Source: Coriobacteriales bacterium (lineage in GTDB: Bacteria > Actinomycetota > Coriobacteriia > Coriobacteriales > UBA8131). Taken from it: a DNA stretch of 46,644 nucleotides. Below, one piece after another: positions 1-8,868 of this stretch. The stretch spans positions 1-46,644 of the forward strand of contig JAITRZ010000011.1 of NCBI GenBank assembly GCA_031288185.1. Direction: 5' to 3'. The notes below the pieces were generated by a model. It had not been told where the DNA came from, ran no database searches, and was given only the letters and a program-made list of their open reading frames with translations. Numbering within the stretch: the stretch's first letter is position 1; each line of letters begins with the position of its first letter. A program made the translations under genes and the position numbers.

Positions 1-304
1 CGTAGATGACGGCGGCGGCGTAAGCATATTAGATGACGGCGCAAGCCTATTCTTTGCGAACATCAGCCCCACAGGACGCATAAAGTCTATCGCCTGCGGA
101 CAGCTAGGGCACTTTGGCCCAGTGACTGATCCTGATGGAGGCAGTCTTGTATACTATTGGATAGAGGACATGACCGATCCAGGGACAGCGGCATGGCTCA
201 CAAATGTAGAGACCAATCTCCCCGGCATCTTATCCACCCTTACAAACGGACTCAACTCATACAAGATAAATGATACCTTGGGTACCTTTGAAAAGCTGTT
301 GTGA
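1..304 (+). CDS. Unidentified protein, 3' part only
   Basis: The frame beginning at base 2 is open from the window edge to a TGA at 302-304, giving about 100 C-terminal residues of a gene that starts outside the window. The fragment is rich in Gly, Asp, Ser and Thr, has no clear membrane segment and matches no family I recognise. The Asp/Gly-rich, Cys-poor, probably beta-rich character would fit an exported or surface protein, and the end (VETNLPGILSTL onward) looks amphipathic helical, but this is only an impression. An internal ATG-type start could be proposed, yet the frame is open upstream of it, so a longer gene is more likely. Confidence 0.5.
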   Translation, partial: VDDGGGVSILDDGASLFFANISPTGRIKSIACGQLGHFGPVTDPDGGSLVYYWIEDMTDPGTAAWLTNVETNLPGILSTLTNGLNSYKINDTLGTFEKLL

Positions 305-446
305 GCGGGTAAGGGAAGCGAGGGAGCCTTACCTTACCTACACGTAAAAGAGCAGGCTCGGCCTTTGCTGATGGGGCGGCTTGGCCTGTCCAGCTAATAT
401 ACCGGCACGTTGGGAGACTCGGCCTCTGCTGGCAAGAGGAGGCCTG

Positions 447-455
447 TGCTATAAT
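447..455 (+). promoter_or_regulatory. Extended -10 promoter for the V4R gene
   Basis: TGCTATAAT at 447-455 is a perfect TATAAT hexamer with the TG of an extended -10. No good -35 sits 16-18 bases upstream; CTGGCA at 429-434 is close but spaced only 15. The start codon at 507 lies about 50 bases downstream, a normal leader length. Confidence 0.6.
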
Positions 456-506
456 GGGCGCATCTGTCAGGGGACTATCGTGGTACTAGGAAAGGATGCA
501 CAGCCT

Positions 507-1046
507 ATGTCTAATGTATTTAGTCGCAATCTGCAAGAAACGCATAATGTGTTCCAATGGGAAAATCTAGGAGACATCAAAGAGGGCCGCGGTGATCTGG
601 GGGAAGAGATGCCGGTGTTGGTGTATCGACTAATGCAATTTACGATGCTTGACATCTTAACCAGGAAGTTTGGTTCTGACAAGGCCAATGATCTGTTTCG
701 CGAAGCTGGCTATCTGGCTGGTAGGGAATTTGCGCTGGCGGTGCTGGATCTCAAGGTCGATCTTGATAAATTTGTGGCCAATTTACAACAGGCGTTGGTG
801 GATTACAAGATAGGCATTTTGCGCATGGAAGCCTATGACCCTGAAACCGGAAACCTTACCCTTACGGTGGGCCAGGATCTGGATTGCAGTGGTCTTCCCA
901 TTACCAATGAGACGGTTTGTAACTACGACGAAGGTTTTATCGCAGGTATCCTCAATGCCTACACCGGCAAAAACTACGATGTTCGTGAGATTGATTGTTG
1001 GGCTAACGGCGACCGCACCTGCCGGTTTAATGGTGTCGTAGTATAG
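507..1046 (+). CDS. V4R (4-vinyl reductase-like) domain protein
   Basis: A 179-residue soluble protein that ends in a typical V4R small-ligand-binding domain. The C-terminal pattern is characteristic: a Cys before SGLP, then a second Cys followed by DEGFIAGIL, then a Cys-x6-8-Cys pair just before the final beta strand (EIDCWANGDRTCRF). V4R domains bind small hydrophobic or metal ligands in sensor and chlorophyll/BchJ proteins; the ligand here is unknown. The start chosen is ATG 507, preceded by AGGAAAGG at 488-495; the open frame extends upstream to 381 but that extension is Arg/Cys-rich and unlike coding sequence. The diguanylate cyclase 236 bp downstream suggests that the V4R protein could be a sensory partner for c-di-GMP signalling, which is inference from neighbourhood only. 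Confidence 0.8.
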   Translation: MSNVFSRNLQETHNVFQWENLGDIKEGRGDLGEEMPVLVYRLMQFTMLDILTRKFGSDKANDLFREAGYLAGREFALAVLDLKVDLDKFVANLQQALVDYKIGILRMEAYDPETGNLTLTVGQDLDCSGLPITNETVCNYDEGFIAGILNAYTGKNYDVREIDCWANGDRTCRFNGVVV

Positions 1047-1282
1047 CCAACTGATGCCCCTATGCCAGGCAGGTTGGCAGGAAGGCGTGGCCTCAGCTGG
1101 ACACCTCCCCGGTACCAGGCGAGTTTTGACGGTACAACTCAGAACTGGCAGTACAGCTCAGACATCGGGAGTTGTCACCCTGATCCCCTTGCGACAGATA
1201 GGCCGGCAACGGCGGCGGTACTGCCCGCTGCAACAGTATCTCTGTTGGCTGCCTTCCAACGCATACTCAAGGAGTTCACTCG

Positions 1283-2980
1283 TTGCAAGATTTCGATAAA
1301 ATCACACAGGAGGGTCTGTCTATCAAGCAGCAACAGGCGGTGGCGGACATGCTGTTTGCTTATCTGCGCGACATCCTTTATGACCCTACAAGCGCCCAGC
1401 TAGATACTGAGACCATTCCTGCGGTCTTTCAGGAACTGGCTGAAGGGTTTCTCTATATTGGCCAGTGTATTATTGAGACCCAGCGGCTTGCCAATGATCT
1501 GGCTCGTGGCAATCTGGATTCGCCACGGGTTTCTCCTGAAAATGAACTGGCCAGTGGCCTCAAGAATCTCCAATCCACCTTAAAACATATCACCTGGCAG
1601 GTGGGCCAGGTCGCCAAGGGTGACTACAGCCAGCGGCTTAGTTTTAGCGGTGCCTTTTCTGAGTCCATCAACGATATGATTGGCCAGCTGCGCGAGCGAG
1701 ATGAGGCGCTTCGCTCTGAGATAGAGGCCAATCGGCAGTTGGCCCGCGAGCTGCAAGAAAGCGTTGAACTGCTAACGGGCGTAGCTAATATGATGGTGGA
1801 GTGGATTATCGTAGTTGACCGGCACAGCGGGGAGTGGCTCTACACCAATCATAATGTCTCAGACGCATTGTGTGATTCCGAGACGTTTCATCAGCTCAAT
1901 GATTTCATCGCCGCCCGCATCCAGAATGAAGGCTGCGATGCCAGCAGAGCTGACAGTGCCGACAACTTCTGCATCCTGGAGATCAAGCCTTCCGGTTTAG
2001 CGGGAACACTCAGTCAAAGCCCGCCGGTTTGTGTAGTTCCTTCCAACCATCCGGCCAGTTCACTGTCGGCCGCTGCCGCCTGCCTCATTCCTCACACCCA
2101 TCCGGCCGCTCAACCCGTCGTTCCCACCACAGACGCGTTGCCCTCGCCTGCCGCCGCTGTTTCTCAAGGTCACAATCCGCAAACTACCGGCGCTCCCCCC
2201 CTTGACCCTGCCCCTCACGAGCAGCCAGGAGACACTGGCCGTCTAGATAACCGCGATGCCGGCAAAACCGCTTCCCACACGCCCGCAAAAGCGCAGGCGA
2301 AGGATGTCCGTTTTGACACGTTGGCCGTCAACGATACTTTGGCGGACACTCAGGCGGACACTCATGAGGTAGCTGACCTGGCCAGTGGTGCAAGCAGTCA
2401 GTTTTTTACGGTTGTCAGCTATCCCATGACCTGGCATGGAGCTAAGGCGCTAGTCTTTGTGCTGGCTGACATTACCGCCGAGCAGCGCGAGCGCGAGCAG
2501 TTAGAAAACATCGCTTACTTTGACGCGCTAACCGGCACCTACTCGCGCCACTACGGCATGAATCTGCTGGATCGCTGGCTGGCGGCGCGCGCAGACTTCA
2601 TACTGGCTTTTGTGGACATGGATCGGTTGAAGTACGTTAACGACACACTGGGACATCGGGCCGGCGACGAGTATATACTGGCGGTGTCACGAGCGCTGAG
2701 CAATCTGGATTCTCAGGCCGTGGTCACTCGGTTGGGCGGCGATGAGTTTATGGTGCTGTGCCGTGACGTGGATGTTGACGACATCCGCAGGCGCCTGAGC
2801 ACGTTGCGTGAGCGACTGACCGCCGAATCGCCGGATGAGTATGTTCGCTCGCTCAGTTTTGGGCTGATTCATGTGGGCAAGGACAACAAAAAGAGTGCCA
2901 GCCTGCTTTTGAGTATTGCGGATGAGAACATGTACACGGACAAGCGCTCTCGCAAGCTGCAGCGCCGTAACGATATTTGA
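1283..2980 (+). CDS. Diguanylate cyclase (GGDEF domain)
   Basis: A 565-residue cytoplasmic protein predicted to make c-di-GMP from two GTP. Residues 1-150 hold a helical HAMP-like module (NDLARGNLD, VAKGDYSQRL), followed by a PAS-like sensor from about 160. The C-terminal GGDEF domain (about 405-560) has an intact GGDEF at 485-489, so activity is expected. The usual RxxD product-inhibition site before it is missing (the four residues there are DSQA). A Pro/Ala/Thr-rich stretch of about 140 residues (roughly 235-375) appears to split the PAS-like domain between its first strands and the strand that ends ADITAEQ. The start is TTG 1283 with AAGGAG at 1269-1274. The TGA stop overlaps the TTG of dnaG by three bases (TTGA), so the two genes are probably translationally coupled. 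Confidence 0.88.
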   Translation: MQDFDKITQEGLSIKQQQAVADMLFAYLRDILYDPTSAQLDTETIPAVFQELAEGFLYIGQCIIETQRLANDLARGNLDSPRVSPENELASGLKNLQSTLKHITWQVGQVAKGDYSQRLSFSGAFSESINDMIGQLRERDEALRSEIEANRQLARELQESVELLTGVANMMVEWIIVVDRHSGEWLYTNHNVSDALCDSETFHQLNDFIAARIQNEGCDASRADSADNFCILEIKPSGLAGTLSQSPPVCVVPSNHPASSLSAAAACLIPHTHPAAQPVVPTTDALPSPAAAVSQGHNPQTTGAPPLDPAPHEQPGDTGRLDNRDAGKTASHTPAKAQAKDVRFDTLAVNDTLADTQADTHEVADLASGASSQFFTVVSYPMTWHGAKALVFVLADITAEQREREQLENIAYFDALTGTYSRHYGMNLLDRWLAARADFILAFVDMDRLKYVNDTLGHRAGDEYILAVSRALSNLDSQAVVTRLGGDEFMVLCRDVDVDDIRRRLSTLRERLTAESPDEYVRSLSFGLIHVGKDNKKSASLLLSIADENMYTDKRSRKLQRRNDI

Positions 2981-5064
2981 TTAGCGAACAGGACATTCGC
3001 AGGGTTCGAGACGCCACCGATCTGGTGGCGTTGGTGTCTGAACAGGTGGCTTTGAAACAGCGCGGCCGCCTGTTGTGGGGCCGTTGTCCGTTTCACGAGG
3101 AAAAGACACCTTCGTTTAAGGTTGATCCCGTTGCCCAGCTCTATCACTGTTTTGGCTGCGGTCAGGGGGGTGATGCTTTTGGCTTTGTGATGCGCACCCA
3201 GAACCTAAATTTTCTAGAGTCAGTGCACCATCTGGCGCAGCGAGCTGGTATTGAGATTGCAGAAACCGGCTTGGCGATGCCCCAGGGCAAACGCGCTCAG
3301 TTGCGCGACATTTTAAACAAAAGCGCCTTTTTTTACCATCGGCAATTAATGCGCGAAAAAACCGCCGAGGCCAACGCCGCGCGCCGCTATCTCTCCTCTC
3401 GTCAGTTTGGCTCTGACATAGCAAAACAGTGGAATCTGGGCTTTGCCTCTGGGGGAGAATCCTTGGTTACGTGGTTGCTTGCCCAGGGCTTTAAGCTGGA
3501 CGACATAGTGGAAGCCAACCTTGCTCTGAAAACCGGCAGTGGCCGCAGTCGAGACCGCTTTTACAGCCGTGTGATGTTTCCGATAAGCGATCTGCAAGGT
3601 CAGACGATTGCCTTTGGTGGCCGCACGATTGGCCAGGGTGAACCCAAGTACATCAACTCCTCCGACACGCCCCTGTTTCATAAGCGTGAGACCTTATATG
3701 CCCTGCATGAGGCTAAGTCTGCTATCACGTCTGGGGGCGTTGCGATTGTGACTGAGGGCTACACTGATGTCATTGCCATGCATACGGCCGGATTTACTAA
3801 CACCGTTGCCACCCTGGGTACGGCACTGACCATCCAGCACATTCGCCTGCTCAACCGTTTTGCTAAACGCCTTATCTATCTTTTTGATGGCGATAAAGCC
3901 GGCCAGCGCGCGGCTGTTCGCGCCTCGGAGTTGATAACCAAAGATATTACCCCGGAGGCGGGCAAGTTCCAGGTTGAGTTGGCGGTTGCTCTTTTGCCTG
4001 ACAACCGGGATCCCGCCGAGTTGTTGTCAGTGCAGGGAGAGGCGGCCATGCGCACGGTGTTGGAGGGCGCTCAGCCCCTGCTGCGTTTTGCCATCCGTCA
4101 CGCCTTGGCGGGAGCGCCCCTGGACAGCCCGGAGCGTCGAGCCGCTGCCTTAAGCCGCGCGCTGGCTGTTTTAGTGCCCATTCGAGGTTCCATTTTGGCA
4201 ACCGGCTATATCCAAGACGAGCTGGTGCGTGAGATAGGGATGGATTTTGCGGATGTCATGGCTTTGTTTATGAGTTTACCTGAGCCGCATACCTATCGTC
4301 CCGCCCCCACCGATTTGTCGCCGGTTACAGGTGGAAAGGCGCTTGCGCATTCCAACGCAGCTACCCTGGCAGGGGCGGCCGGTTTGGGAGCAGGCCGGCC
4401 TATCAGAAACCAGGACAGTCCTTCTGATAAAGAAGGCGCCGCCGCCTTCCAGGGCACCGCCATCCAAGGCACTCGTAGCTTAGGAGGTGTCTCTCAGAAG
4501 GGCGGCAGGTCTGAGAGTCTGAACGATATGGCGGTGACCGAGAGCGCTCAGGTAAGCCCCTGTGCTGGCCTGGATGAAAGCCTGCTGACACGCTACCGTC
4601 TTCAGGCTGATTTGATTACTCTGTATATAGAATATCCGCAGCTGCGTGAGCGCCTGGCCTCCGCTTTTGAGAATATGCGCTGGACAGGATTGAATTACCG
4701 CCGCTTGGTTGGAGCGTTGCTGGTGGCTGATGCCGGCCTGTCCTCAAGTGAGTTGTATCAGACGGCGTTGGCAGGAGCTGAGGGGGCAGGCGAGCTTCTT
4801 AGCGCTGGCCTGAGCGGTGACTTTAAGGGTGAGGCGGAGGATAGCGCTGAGTTGGCTTTGCACATGCTTGCGGAGCTCCAGCTGCAAGACGATATAGCCG
4901 TCGCTAAGATAGCCTACGGGCGGGCCAGCCGTGGCGAGCTCGTTGGTGATGGGGAGAGGGAGGCCAAGACCGCAGAGGAACTTTACAAGGATATTGCGTG
5001 CATGCAGGCGGAGCTTGCTCAACTGCGCGAACGTCTGGCACAGATTCCCAAGAGAGGTATCTAG
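2977..5064 (+). CDS. dnaG: DNA primase DnaG
   Basis: A 695-residue primase that makes RNA primers at the replication fork. The N-terminal CHC2 zinc finger is complete (C37, H40, C58, C61 in CPFH and CFGC). It is followed by the RNA polymerase/Toprim core with the acidic motifs EGYTDV and DGDKAGQ. The C-terminal helical part that would bind DnaB (about 525-690) is separated from the core by a Gly/Ala/Ser-rich linker of about 90 residues (roughly 430-525). The start is TTG 2977, which agrees with the family start (MIS-x2-DI). It overlaps the stop of the cyclase gene and has no strong ribosome binding site of its own. rpoD follows, as in the classical macromolecular synthesis operon, but rpsU is not present here and a cyclase takes the upstream place. 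Confidence 0.96.
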   Translation: MISEQDIRRVRDATDLVALVSEQVALKQRGRLLWGRCPFHEEKTPSFKVDPVAQLYHCFGCGQGGDAFGFVMRTQNLNFLESVHHLAQRAGIEIAETGLAMPQGKRAQLRDILNKSAFFYHRQLMREKTAEANAARRYLSSRQFGSDIAKQWNLGFASGGESLVTWLLAQGFKLDDIVEANLALKTGSGRSRDRFYSRVMFPISDLQGQTIAFGGRTIGQGEPKYINSSDTPLFHKRETLYALHEAKSAITSGGVAIVTEGYTDVIAMHTAGFTNTVATLGTALTIQHIRLLNRFAKRLIYLFDGDKAGQRAAVRASELITKDITPEAGKFQVELAVALLPDNRDPAELLSVQGEAAMRTVLEGAQPLLRFAIRHALAGAPLDSPERRAAALSRALAVLVPIRGSILATGYIQDELVREIGMDFADVMALFMSLPEPHTYRPAPTDLSPVTGGKALAHSNAATLAGAAGLGAGRPIRNQDSPSDKEGAAAFQGTAIQGTRSLGGVSQKGGRSESLNDMAVTESAQVSPCAGLDESLLTRYRLQADLITLYIEYPQLRERLASAFENMRWTGLNYRRLVGALLVADAGLSSSELYQTALAGAEGAGELLSAGLSGDFKGEAEDSAELALHMLAELQLQDDIAVAKIAYGRASRGELVGDGEREAKTAEELYKDIACMQAELAQLRERLAQIPKRGI

Positions 5065-5101
5065 CGTAGGTATAGGTGGGGTGGCTGTCTGTTCCTGTGG
5101 C

Positions 5102-5200
5102 TCACCGGTGTCGGCCACCCGTTTTGGCTCACCCGTTTTGGCTTGCCGGTTTCGGCTTGCCGGTGTCAGCCACCCGTTTTGGCTTGCCGGTGCCGCCCCA
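5102..5200 (+). repeat. GC-rich short direct repeats upstream of rpoD
   Basis: CACCCGTTTTGGCT occurs three times (5116-5129, 5130-5143, 5171-5184); the first two are head to tail. A GGTGTCRGC element precedes copies 1 and 3, and GGCTTGCCGGT occurs several times between them. The block lies between dnaG and the proposed rpoD promoter. It reads open in one frame, but the encoded Cys/Pro/Arg repeat looks non-coding. Confidence 0.7.
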
Positions 5201-5272
5201 ATCATCAAAGCCGTATCAAAACATCAAAGCCTGCTAAAATCTGCCAGCCGCAGTCCTATACTGCCTTTTACC

Positions 5273-5301
5273 TGTCATGTACGCGCAGCCTAGTATATAC
5301 T
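5273..5301 (+). promoter_or_regulatory. Possible rpoD promoter
   Basis: TATACT at 5296-5301 (five of six to the -10 consensus) lies 17 bases after the weak -35 TGTCAT at 5273-5278. It is 28 bases before the chosen rpoD start. A second TATACT at 5257-5262 has no matching -35. This would let rpoD be expressed apart from dnaG. Confidence 0.4.
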
Positions 5302-5328
5302 GCAATCCCTGAACCAAAGGAGACTGAC

Positions 5329-7092
5329 TTGCCAAAAAAAGATGCCGAAACCCTGCATCCGGATATCGATACTCCAGCCCCAAGCGCCCAAAAGCCCAAA
5401 TCGTCGTCCCGTTCCAAGCCCAAGAGAGCCAAAACCTTTCCAGATAAACTGGCATCTGCTGTTGCGTCGCTTGGTTTGTCTGTTGGCTCTAAGGCTGCCG
5501 CTAGGGCCACTGCTTCTAAAGCTGCCGCCGAGGCCAGTGCCCCTCAGGCCAGTGCTCCGGCTACTAACTCTAAGGCCAGTGCCCCAACCACTGCTGCTAA
5601 GGCTGCCGCTAGGGCCACTGCCTCTAAAGCTGCCGCCACGGCTGCCGCTCAAACCAGCGCTCAGGCCACGCCTTCCCAACAAACCCAGCCTTCTGATACA
5701 AGCGAACCTGCGTCTTCCCCAGATGCGCCCGCTGCCGATAGGCCTGAGCTGGAACCTGAGATAGAGATGCACGGCGATGAGTTGCAACGCGTTGTTGATG
5801 ACTTTAGGGAGGTTGGCAGCATCGCCTCCAGTGAACTCAGCGGCCTGCTTGCCAACTTTGACCTCAGTGAAAAACAGCTTAAATCTGCTGGCCGCTATCT
5901 GGCGCGCAACAATATCACCGTGCTTGATGAGACTGATCAGGAAGATGTGGCCGCCGCCGCCGCGGCAGCCTCATTGCCAGAAATTTCAGTTGTGGGCGAG
6001 TCCCTGGAAAGCGACGAGGTCGCCGACCTCACCGATGCCGAGATACTCGACGGCATCCCCGATGATGAGCTCAAGGGTACAGAGACCATCGACGTCATTT
6101 TGCCCAAAGTGAGCGCGCGCAAAAAAGTCGCCAAGAAACGCGCCGTTGGCGAATCCTCCATGGCCATGCTAACCGGCGATCCGGTGCGTATGTACCTAAA
6201 GGAAATTGGTAAGGTAGACCTGCTAACGGCTGCTGAGGAAATTGATCTGGCCATGAAAATTGAGGCAGGTGTGGAGGCCGGTGACAAATTGGAGCAGGCC
6301 TTCCGGGACAAGGTTGAATTGGAGCGGCGCGAGTTTCGCCGTCTGACGCGCATTGAGCAGGTTGGCCTGGACGCCAAGCAACAACTCATTGAGGCCAATT
6401 TGCGCCTGGTGGTTTCTATCGCCAAGCGTTACGTGGGCCGTGGCATGCTGTTTTTGGATCTGATTCAGGAAGGCAATTTGGGCCTGATTCGCGCGGTGGA
6501 AAAATTTGACTATACCAAAGGCTTCAAGTTTTCTACGTATGCCACCTGGTGGATTCGTCAGGCTATCACCCGCGCCATCGCTGATCAGGCTCGGACTATC
6601 CGCATCCCCGTGCATATGGTTGAGACAATTAACAAATTGGTACGCGTCCAACGCCAACTGCTGCAGGAACTGGGCCGTGACCCCAGCCCCGAAGAAATCG
6701 GTGAGTTGATGGGTATGCCCGCTGACCGCATTCGTGAAATCCAAAAGATTTCTCAGGAGCCGGTCTCACTAGAAACGCCGATAGGCGAGGAGGAAGACAG
6801 TCAACTTGGCGACTTTATCGAGGACACCGCAGCCGAAGTTCCACCGGATGCCGCCGCCTTTAGTATGCTGCAAGAACAGCTGGGTAAAGTGTTAGACGGT
6901 CTGGCAGAGCGGGAGCGCAAGGTCATCGCGTTGCGTTTTGGGCTAAAAGACGGCCATCCCCGCACCCTGGAAGAGGTGGGCAGGGAGTTTGGCGTAACTC
7001 GCGAGCGCATCCGCCAAATCGAGTCCAAGACCCTTGCCAAACTACGCCATCCCTCGCGTTCCAGCAAACTCAAAGACTACCTGGAGGAATGA
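5329..7092 (+). CDS. rpoD: Primary RNA polymerase sigma factor RpoD
   Basis: A 587-residue group 1 sigma factor that directs RNA polymerase to housekeeping promoters. The second half carries all conserved regions: region 1.2 ([11 protein letters not shown]), region 2 with the -10 recognition and melting helix ([10 protein letters not shown]), region 3, and region 4.2 with the -35 helix ([10 protein letters not shown]). Before region 1.1 (about residues 145-205) lies a long Ala/Ser/Thr/Pro/Lys-rich tail made of repeats such as [13 protein letters not shown]; such tails also occur in other actinobacterial sigma factors. The start is TTG 5329, chosen because AAAGGAG at 5316-5322 precedes it; the frame is open back to 5143 but only through the repeat block. 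The stop overlaps an ATG of the next gene (ATGA). Confidence 0.95.
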   Translation: MPKKDAETLHPDIDTPAPSAQKPKSSSRSKPKRAKTFPDKLASAVASLGLSVGSKAAARATASKAAAEASAPQASAPATNSKASAPTTAAKAAARATASKAAATAAAQTSAQATPSQQTQPSDTSEPASSPDAPAADRPELEPEIEMHGDELQRVVDDFREVGSIASSELSGLLANFDLSEKQLKSAGRYLARNNITVLDETDQEDVAAAAAAASLPEISVVGESLESDEVADLTDAEILDGIPDDELKGTETIDVILPKVSARKKVAKKRAVGESSMAMLTGDPVRMYLKEIGKVDLLTAAEEIDLAMKIEAGVEAGDKLEQAFRDKVELERREFRRLTRIEQVGLDAKQQLIEANLRLVVSIAKRYVGRGMLFLDLIQEGNLGLIRAVEKFDYTKGFKFSTYATWWIRQAITRAIADQARTIRIPVHMVETINKLVRVQRQLLQELGRDPSPEEIGELMGMPADRIREIQKISQEPVSLETPIGEEEDSQLGDFIEDTAAEVPPDAAAFSMLQEQLGKVLDGLAERERKVIALRFGLKDGHPRTLEEVGREFGVTRERIRQIESKTLAKLRHPSRSSKLKDYLEE

Positions 7093-7097
7093 TATCC

Positions 7098-8156
7098 ATG
7101 TCACAAAACAACCATACTACCCACCCGCCTGCGCGAGCGGACTCTGCCCCAACTGACTCCGCTTCAGCAGGCTCCGCTTTGGCGGATACCCGCGCACCTG
7201 CTCACACAGACCCCGCCTCAGCAAAAGCGGACACGGCTAACACCCACTCGTCCACCTCAGCAGACTCCGCTTCAGCAGGCTCCGCTTTGGCGGATACTGG
7301 CAGTTCCTGCCCGTCCCAGGCATCGCCCGCAGATGCCCCTGCCGCCTCTGCTGCCGATAATGCGCCCGCAGATGCCCCTGCCGCCGAGTGTTCCCACCTC
7401 GACAAACTTAAAACCCATCCCCAAGCTCAGATAAAGCACGCTATCGCGGTGGTAAGCGGCAAGGGGGGTGTAGGAAAGTCATTGGTAGCCGCGCAGCTGG
7501 CTGTGGCCCTGCGCCGTCTGGGCTTTGCCGTAGGCGTACTGGATGCCGACATTACCGGCCCCACTATGGCCCGTGCCTTTGGCATTTCTGACAAGCTGCA
7601 AGCCTGTCAGGATGGCATTATTCCGCAGGAGAGTTCCGGTGGTATCAAACTTGTGTCCACCAATATGGTGCTGCCGGATGAAAGCACACCGGTACTCTGG
7701 CGCGGCACCATCATCTCCAATCTGGTGCGACAATTCTGGTCAGAAGTTCTCTGGGGACAACTCGACTATCTTATCATTGACCTGCCTCCGGGCACGGGTG
7801 ATGTAGCCCTGACAATCTTTCAATCACTGCCCCTGGACGGTGCTGTTGTTGTGAGCACGCCCCAGGATTTGGTGGCTATGATTGTTGCCAAGGCTATCAA
7901 TATGGCTCAGATGATGGAGGTGCCGGTACTGGCCGTTGTTGAGAACATGTCCTATTATCGCTGTGAGTGCTGCGATAGCGTTCAGCGCATTTTTGGTCCC
8001 AGCACGGTTGAGAACCTGGCTCATAACTACACCATTGAGCACTTTGCCGAAGTGCCGATAACGCCCACCTATACCCACCTGATGGACACCGGCAAGGCTG
8101 AGGAGATAGACATCAGCAGCCTCTCAGAACTGGCAGGCCGTCTGGCCTCAGCTTGA
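7098..8156 (+). CDS. Mrp/NBP35/ApbC family P-loop ATPase
   Basis: A 352-residue deviant P-loop NTPase of the type that carries and inserts Fe-S clusters in the cytoplasm. The core (from about residue 110) has the Walker A SGKGGVGKS, the switch motif DADITGP, DLPPGTGD, and a C-terminal Cys-x2-Cys pair (CECC) before RIFG, as expected for cluster binding at the dimer interface. The first 110 residues are a low-complexity Ala/Ser/Asp/Pro tail with the repeat DSASAGSALADT, encoded by an identical 35-bp repeat at 7155-7189 and 7263-7297. Another 23-bp repeat lies at 7324-7346 and 7363-7385. ATG 7098 is preferred over ATG 7089 because GGAGG at 7083-7087 is properly spaced only from the former. It directly follows rpoD and is probably co-transcribed. 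Confidence 0.87.
   Translation: MSQNNHTTHPPARADSAPTDSASAGSALADTRAPAHTDPASAKADTANTHSSTSADSASAGSALADTGSSCPSQASPADAPAASAADNAPADAPAAECSHLDKLKTHPQAQIKHAIAVVSGKGGVGKSLVAAQLAVALRRLGFAVGVLDADITGPTMARAFGISDKLQACQDGIIPQESSGGIKLVSTNMVLPDESTPVLWRGTIISNLVRQFWSEVLWGQLDYLIIDLPPGTGDVALTIFQSLPLDGAVVVSTPQDLVAMIVAKAINMAQMMEVPVLAVVENMSYYRCECCDSVQRIFGPSTVENLAHNYTIEHFAEVPITPTYTHLMDTGKAEEIDISSLSELAGRLASA
7155..7385 (+). repeat. Two families of in-frame repeats in the Mrp N-terminal tail
   Basis: A 35-bp unit is identical at 7155-7189 and 7263-7297, offset by 108 bp. A 23-bp unit is identical at 7324-7346 and 7363-7385, offset by 39 bp. Both offsets are multiples of three, so expansion or loss of copies keeps the frame. 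Confidence 0.85.
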
Positions 8157-8197
8157 GACAGGGCTGGCAGGCCGTCTGGCCTCAGCTTGAGACAGGG
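8130..8197 (+). repeat. Perfect 34-bp tandem duplication across the mrp stop codon
   Basis: Bases 8130-8163 are repeated exactly at 8164-8197. The first copy contains the last codons and the TGA stop of the Mrp gene (8154-8156), so the second copy is an untranslated duplicate of the gene end. Confidence 0.9.
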
Positions 8198-8241
8198 CTG
8201 GCGAAGCTCTTGCTTTGGCCTAAATGGCTCTGTCTGAACTG

Positions 8242-8270
8242 TTGCGCGGGTGGCGGTTTAGCTTTATTAT
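8242..8270 (+). promoter_or_regulatory. Possible promoter of the rpsP operon
   Basis: TTGCGC at 8242-8247 and TATTAT at 8265-8270 are spaced 17 bases. The -10 matches five of six, the -35 three of six. The rpsP start is about 85 bases downstream. No clear terminator separates this from the Mrp gene. Confidence 0.4.
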
Positions 8271-8355
8271 AGGGAGCCCAAGATACCAATTTAATGGGCC
8301 TGTCGGCTGCATAAGGGTCGACCGGTTTTTTTCTCATAGTGGTTAGGAGAGGATT

Positions 8356-8604
8356 TTGGCAGTAAAGATCAGGCTGGCACGACATGGTGCCAAAAAGAGG
8401 CCCTATTACCGGGTAGTTGTGGCTGATGCCCGCTCACCGCGGGATGGCCGGATCATTGAGGAGGTTGGGCGTTATAATCCCTGCGCGCAGCCGGCTCTGG
8501 TACAGTTGGATTTGCCCAAGGTGGATACATGGCTGGAAGCGGGTGCCCAACCCACGCAAACCGTCGCGCGACTGTTGCGTACGGCCAGAGAGCAGGAAAA
8601 GTGA
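8356..8604 (+). CDS. rpsP: 30S ribosomal protein S16
   Basis: An 82-residue protein with the S16 signature from the first residue ([24 protein letters not shown]) and the GRYNP motif. It binds 16S rRNA in the small-subunit body and is needed for assembly. The length is normal. The start is TTG 8356 after AGGAGAGG at 8345-8352. The stop TGA at 8602-8604 shares its last base with the start of khpA, so the first two genes of this rpsP-khpA-rimM-trmD operon are tightly coupled. The order agrees with the conserved Gram-positive operon; ffh, usual upstream, is absent here. Confidence 0.97.
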   Translation: MAVKIRLARHGAKKRPYYRVVVADARSPRDGRIIEEVGRYNPCAQPALVQLDLPKVDTWLEAGAQPTQTVARLLRTAREQEK

Positions 8605-8858
8605 TGTCCCCAGAAGATCAGGAGGTACTGGATTTAGTGCGTCTGGTGGTCGCAAAGTTGGTGGATAGTCCAGAGGTGGTACAGATAACAGGCCGCGATA
8701 GTAACAACGCCCTGGTTATTGAGGTACAGGTAGCCCCCGATGACGCCGGTAAGGTAATCGGTCGCCAGGGAAGAATTGTCAAATCATTACGCACTTTAGC
8801 CAGGGCTGCCTCTACGCACCGGGGTGGTCGCCATGTCGAGGTCGAGATACTGGACTGA
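8604..8858 (+). CDS. khpA: KH-domain RNA-binding protein KhpA (YlqC)
   Basis: An 84-residue protein formed almost wholly by one type II KH domain, with the RNA-contact loop GKVIGRQGR in the middle (about residues 51-59). KhpA homologues bind many RNAs, often as a heterodimer with the Jag/KhpB protein, and affect cell division and translation in other Gram-positives. The start ATG 8604 overlaps the rpsP stop by one base (TGATG), consistent with translational coupling. The position between rpsP and rimM is the classical one. Confidence 0.93.
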   Translation: MSPEDQEVLDLVRLVVAKLVDSPEVVQITGRDSNNALVIEVQVAPDDAGKVIGRQGRIVKSLRTLARAASTHRGGRHVEVEILD

Positions 8859-8868
8859 GCCATTCTTG

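Noticed and set aside
1047-1282. Reading frames of 81-113 codons between the V4R and cyclase genes
   Set aside because: They overlap each other and the cyclase start, lack a ribosome binding site and have unnatural composition. TTGACG at 1126 has no matching -10.
5102-5200. CRISPR-like repeats
   Set aside because: Units are too short and have no regular unique spacers; no cas gene is near.
5143-5328. Upstream extension of rpoD to 5143
   Set aside because: It crosses the direct-repeat block and encodes Cys/Pro-rich sequence unlike sigma factors; TTG 5329 has a proper ribosome binding site.
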